A stretch of DNA of 64,000 bases from Kribbella pittospori (GTDB taxonomy: Bacteria; Actinomycetota; Actinomycetes; Propionibacteriales; Kribbellaceae): positions 1-64,000 of the forward strand of contig NZ_SJKB01000011.1 of the NCBI RefSeq assembly GCF_004331465.1, given 5' to 3'. The notes below the pieces were generated by a model, which was not told where the DNA came from, made no database searches, and was given only the letters and a program-made list of their open reading frames with translations. This document shows, one piece after another, positions 61,711 through 64,000 of this stretch (the first letter of the stretch is position 1; every line of letters begins with the position of its first letter). The position numbers and the translations under genes are program-made.

Positions 61711-62828
61711 GCGGTGAACCCCAGTCGTTTGGAGGCCAGGCCGGTCAGGATCTCGGTGGTGCCGCCGCCGATGGCGAGAATCTTCTGGTCGCGGTACTGG
61801 CGTTCGACCTCGGCCTCCCGCATGTAGCCGAGACCGCCGTGCAACTGCAGCGCCTGGTCGCACACCCACTGCCCGGCCTCGACGGCGGTGTTCTTGGCGA
61901 AGCACACCTCGGCGATCACGTCCTCACCGGTCTCTGCCCGGCGGGCGACCTCGCGAACGTAGACCCGCGCCACGTCGATCCGGCGAGCCATCTCGGTCAG
62001 CGTGTGCTGCACGGTCTGCCGCGAGATCAACGGCCGTCCGAAGGTCTCCCGCACCCGGCACCACTCCACCGTCAGATCGAGCGCCCGCTGCGCTCCGGCG
62101 TACGCCTGGGTCGCCAGCGTCAGCCGCTCGGCCACGAAGTTCATCGCGAGCTGGACGAACCCGGTGCCCTGGGCCCCTACCAGGTTGGCCACCGGTACCC
62201 GTACTTCGGTGAACGACAACTCGGCCGTGTCCGAGCACAGCCAGCCCAGCTTCTCGAGCTTCCGGGACACCACGAAACCGGGCGTCCCCTTCTCGATCAC
62301 CAGCAGGCTGATCCCGTGTGCGCCCGGCCCGTCCGTCCGGACCGCAGTGGTCACGAAGTCCGCGCGGCAGCCCGACGTGATGTAGGTCTTCGCACCGTTG
62401 ACGACAAACTCGTCACCCTCGCGCCGAGCCGTCGTACGGATCGACGCGACATCCGAGCCGCCGTCAGGTTCGGTGATCGCCAACGCGCCGACCAATGCGC
62501 CGTCGAGCGTCGGCCGGACCCATCGGTCGATCTGCTCCTGGTTGCCCGCCGCAACGATATGCGGAAGCGCGATCCCGCACGTGAGCAGCGACGCGACCAG
62601 TCCGCCGGAGCCGCCGGCGTAGTGCATCTCCTCGACCACCCCGATCGCGTCCAGCAACGACCCGCCACCACCGCCGACCGCCTCCGGGAACCCGACGCCG
62701 AGCATCCCGATCTGGCCGGCCTTCTTGTGCAGCTCACGCGGCAACTCGCCGTCCCGCTCCCACCGATCCAGCTGCGGTAGCACCTCGGCGGCCATGAATC
62801 GCCGTACGGTCTGCCGGTAGTCGTTCAC
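61707..62828 (-). CDS. Acyl-CoA dehydrogenase, isovaleryl/citronellyl-type
   Basis: A 373-residue acyl-CoA dehydrogenase. It has ALAITEPDGGSDVASIRTT, YITSGCRADFVTTAVRT, and LQLHGGLGYMREAEVERQYR. The EGT motif is replaced by GGGTTEIL, while MNFVAERLTLATQAY has the Glu in the position used by isovaleryl-CoA dehydrogenase. This fits oxidation of a methyl-branched acyl-CoA before carboxylation. GTG 62828 shares GTGA with the stop of the upstream AtuA-like gene. Confidence 0.92.
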
Positions 62829-64000
62829 AGCAGCACCTCCGGTACGTCGATGTATCGCGAGCGCAGCCATTCGCCGACCGCCTTCGCCTGCGGGTCGAAC
62901 CGTGCCTGCGATGCGACGCCCTCACCGAGCAGTCCCTCGACGACGAAGTTGACCGCCCACAGATTCGGCAGCAGGTACCGCGTCACGGTCAGCGGCTGTG
63001 TCTCCGGGAGCAGCTCCTGGAACAACTCGACCGTCAACGTATGTGCGATCCATCGCCACGTCTTCTCGTCCCGCACCCAGACACCGACGTTCGCGTCCCC
63101 ACCCTTGTCGCCGGACCGCGCGCCGGCGATCCGGCCGAGCGGGACCTCTCGCGTTCGCGGACGCCCACTGGACGCCAGTTGCGGCAACGGGATCGGCAGC
63201 TCGATGTCGTCGACCGGGCTCAGGGCCTGCGTCTCCATCGCGGGCTCGACGACCTTCCGCGTCCCGTCCGGCACTACGACGGTGTGCTCGACCTCCTGGA
63301 TGTCGACGTACCCGGCCCGGAAGACGCCGTACGGCGATCCGTCTCCGGGCGGCGCGGTGACGTGGAAGCCGGGGTAGCTCGCCAGCGCCAGCTCGATCGC
63401 GGCGCTGGAGAATGCGCGGCCGACTACCTTCGGATCCGGGTCCTTGACCCCGCACCGGAGGAACACGCTCGCCTCCTCCTCGGACCCCGCGTTCGGCTTC
63501 TCCGTCCATGCGAGGGTCCACTTCAGATCAGCCGGGCGTTTGGGCAGCGCCTGCTCGAGCTGCCGCTGAACCAGCTCAGCCTTCTCCTCCAGCTGCAACC
63601 CGGTGAGCACGAAGTCCACCTCGTTGCGGAACCCGCCGACGCTGTTCAGCGACACCTTGTACGTCGGAGGCGGCGGCTCACCGTGAATCCCGGAGATCCG
63701 GACCCGGTCCGGTCCGTCGGTGTCGAGCTCGATCGTGTCCAGCCGCGTGGTCACGTCCGGACCGGCGTACCGGGCGCCGGTGATCTCGTAGACCAGTTGC
63801 GCCTTGACGGTGTCGATCGTGACCGCGCCGCCGGTGTTGTCGTGCTTGGTGATCACGCTGCTGCCGTCGGCGTGGATCTCCGCGATCGGGAACCCGGGCC
63901 GGCCGAGGTCGCGGATCTCGCTGAAGAACGAGAAGTTCCCGCCGGTCGCCTGGCAGCCGCACTCGATCACATGGCCGGCGACCACGGCGCCGGCGAGTTC
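62825..64000 (-). CDS. AtuA-like acyclic terpene utilization protein (DUF1446), 5' end beyond window
   Basis: At least 391 residues, with no start inside the window; the frame is still open at 64000. The AtuA core includes GHVIECGCQATGGNFSFFSE, IAEIHADGSSVITKHDNTGG and ARYAGPDVTTRLDTIELD. The C-terminal ferredoxin-like AtuA domain has GRIAGARSGDKGGDANVGVW. In Pseudomonas, AtuA is needed for citronellol/geraniol growth and sits with the geranyl-CoA carboxylase; its exact reaction is not established. Here it is the most upstream gene seen of the minus-strand operon. Confidence 0.9.
   Translation of the reverse strand, partial: ELAGAVVAGHVIECGCQATGGNFSFFSEIRDLGRPGFPIAEIHADGSSVITKHDNTGGAVTIDTVKAQLVYEITGARYAGPDVTTRLDTIELDTDGPDRVRISGIHGEPPPPTYKVSLNSVGGFRNEVDFVLTGLQLEEKAELVQRQLEQALPKRPADLKWTLAWTEKPNAGSEEEASVFLRCGVKDPDPKVVGRAFSSAAIELALASYPGFHVTAPPGDGSPYGVFRAGYVDIQEVEHTVVVPDGTRKVVEPAMETQALSPVDDIELPIPLPQLASSGRPRTREVPLGRIAGARSGDKGGDANVGVWVRDEKTWRWIAHTLTVELFQELLPETQPLTVTRYLLPNLWAVNFVVEGLLGEGVASQARFDPQAKAVGEWLRSRYIDVPEVLL

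Overview
The window is high-GC actinobacterial DNA. GC-rich third codon positions, frequent GTG starts, many 4-bp start/stop overlaps and apparently leaderless promoters all fit. The firmest landmark is crgA - DUF881 gene - trpG/pabA - pknB - pbpA - rodA - pstP - fhaB - fhaA - tRNA-Leu(CAG) at 6.8-16.5 kb. This is the cell-envelope kinase cluster that lies near oriC in mycobacteria and streptomycetes; pknA is missing here. Overall gene content suggests Propionibacteriales (Kribbella-like), but that is inference, not proof.

Layout. 0-6.6 kb: a MocR/PdxR-type regulator divergent from a pyridoxamine-oxidase-family gene; a small RHH/EXLDI-type regulator with a DrrAB-like exporter, preceded by five 12-bp iterons lying on its own promoter; a tandem-domain hypothetical protein; a PQ-loop transporter divergent from an Lrp regulator. 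6.6-6.8 kb: a gene-free cluster of DnaA boxes. 6.8-16.5 kb: the growth and division cluster. 16.5-18.9 kb: a variable segment behind tRNA-Leu with an Abi/HEPN gene broken by one in-frame TGA, then a nitrilase-family hydrolase. 19-31.5 kb: an ABC exporter, a LuxR-type regulator convergent with a 1210-residue subtilase, a PrsW-like protease, a DauR-like regulator with aminotransferase and ornithine cyclodeaminase, and a secreted endonuclease I. 31.7-36.8 kb: a Phd/PIN toxin-antitoxin pair, a siderophore-interacting protein with a possible iron box, a methyltransferase, an aminoglycoside-phosphotransferase-like gene, a truncated globin and membrane proteins. 36.9-40.9 kb: a betaine/proline-type ABC uptake operon whose permease is a tandem fusion. 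41-45.6 kb: an orphan ParA, a ROK regulator, an MpaB-like oxygenase, a GNAT and an HTH/TPR regulator. 46.4-54.8 kb: a NUDIX-GNAT fusion, a sulfatase, two MFS exporters, a membrane NACHT NTPase and an AraC regulator. 54.8-64 kb: one minus-strand acyl-CoA operon (AtuA-like protein, two acyl-CoA dehydrogenases, biotin-dependent carboxylase alpha and beta, acyl-CoA ligase, TetR), resembling acyclic terpene/branched acyl-CoA catabolism and cut off by the window edge.

The best candidate for an undescribed system is at 45.65-46.43 kb. An HTH/TPR regulator is divergent from a 62-residue Arg-rich protein. Between them is an array of seven 11-bp units (consensus AGGTCCGGNAG). Directly behind the small gene are four consecutive hairpins with different stems but the same loop, CTCCTCA, which is complementary to Shine-Dalgarno sequences, followed by further hairpins and a 15-bp terminator-like stem. 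Different stems around a conserved loop look like a multi-hairpin regulatory RNA, analogous in layout to the alphaproteobacterial anti-SD-loop RNAs encoded behind small DUF1127 proteins. Other signals worth checking are the EXLDI iterons, the DnaA-box cluster, a 164-bp palindrome filling the gap between two convergent genes, and an exact 27-bp in-frame repeat inside the ParA gene.
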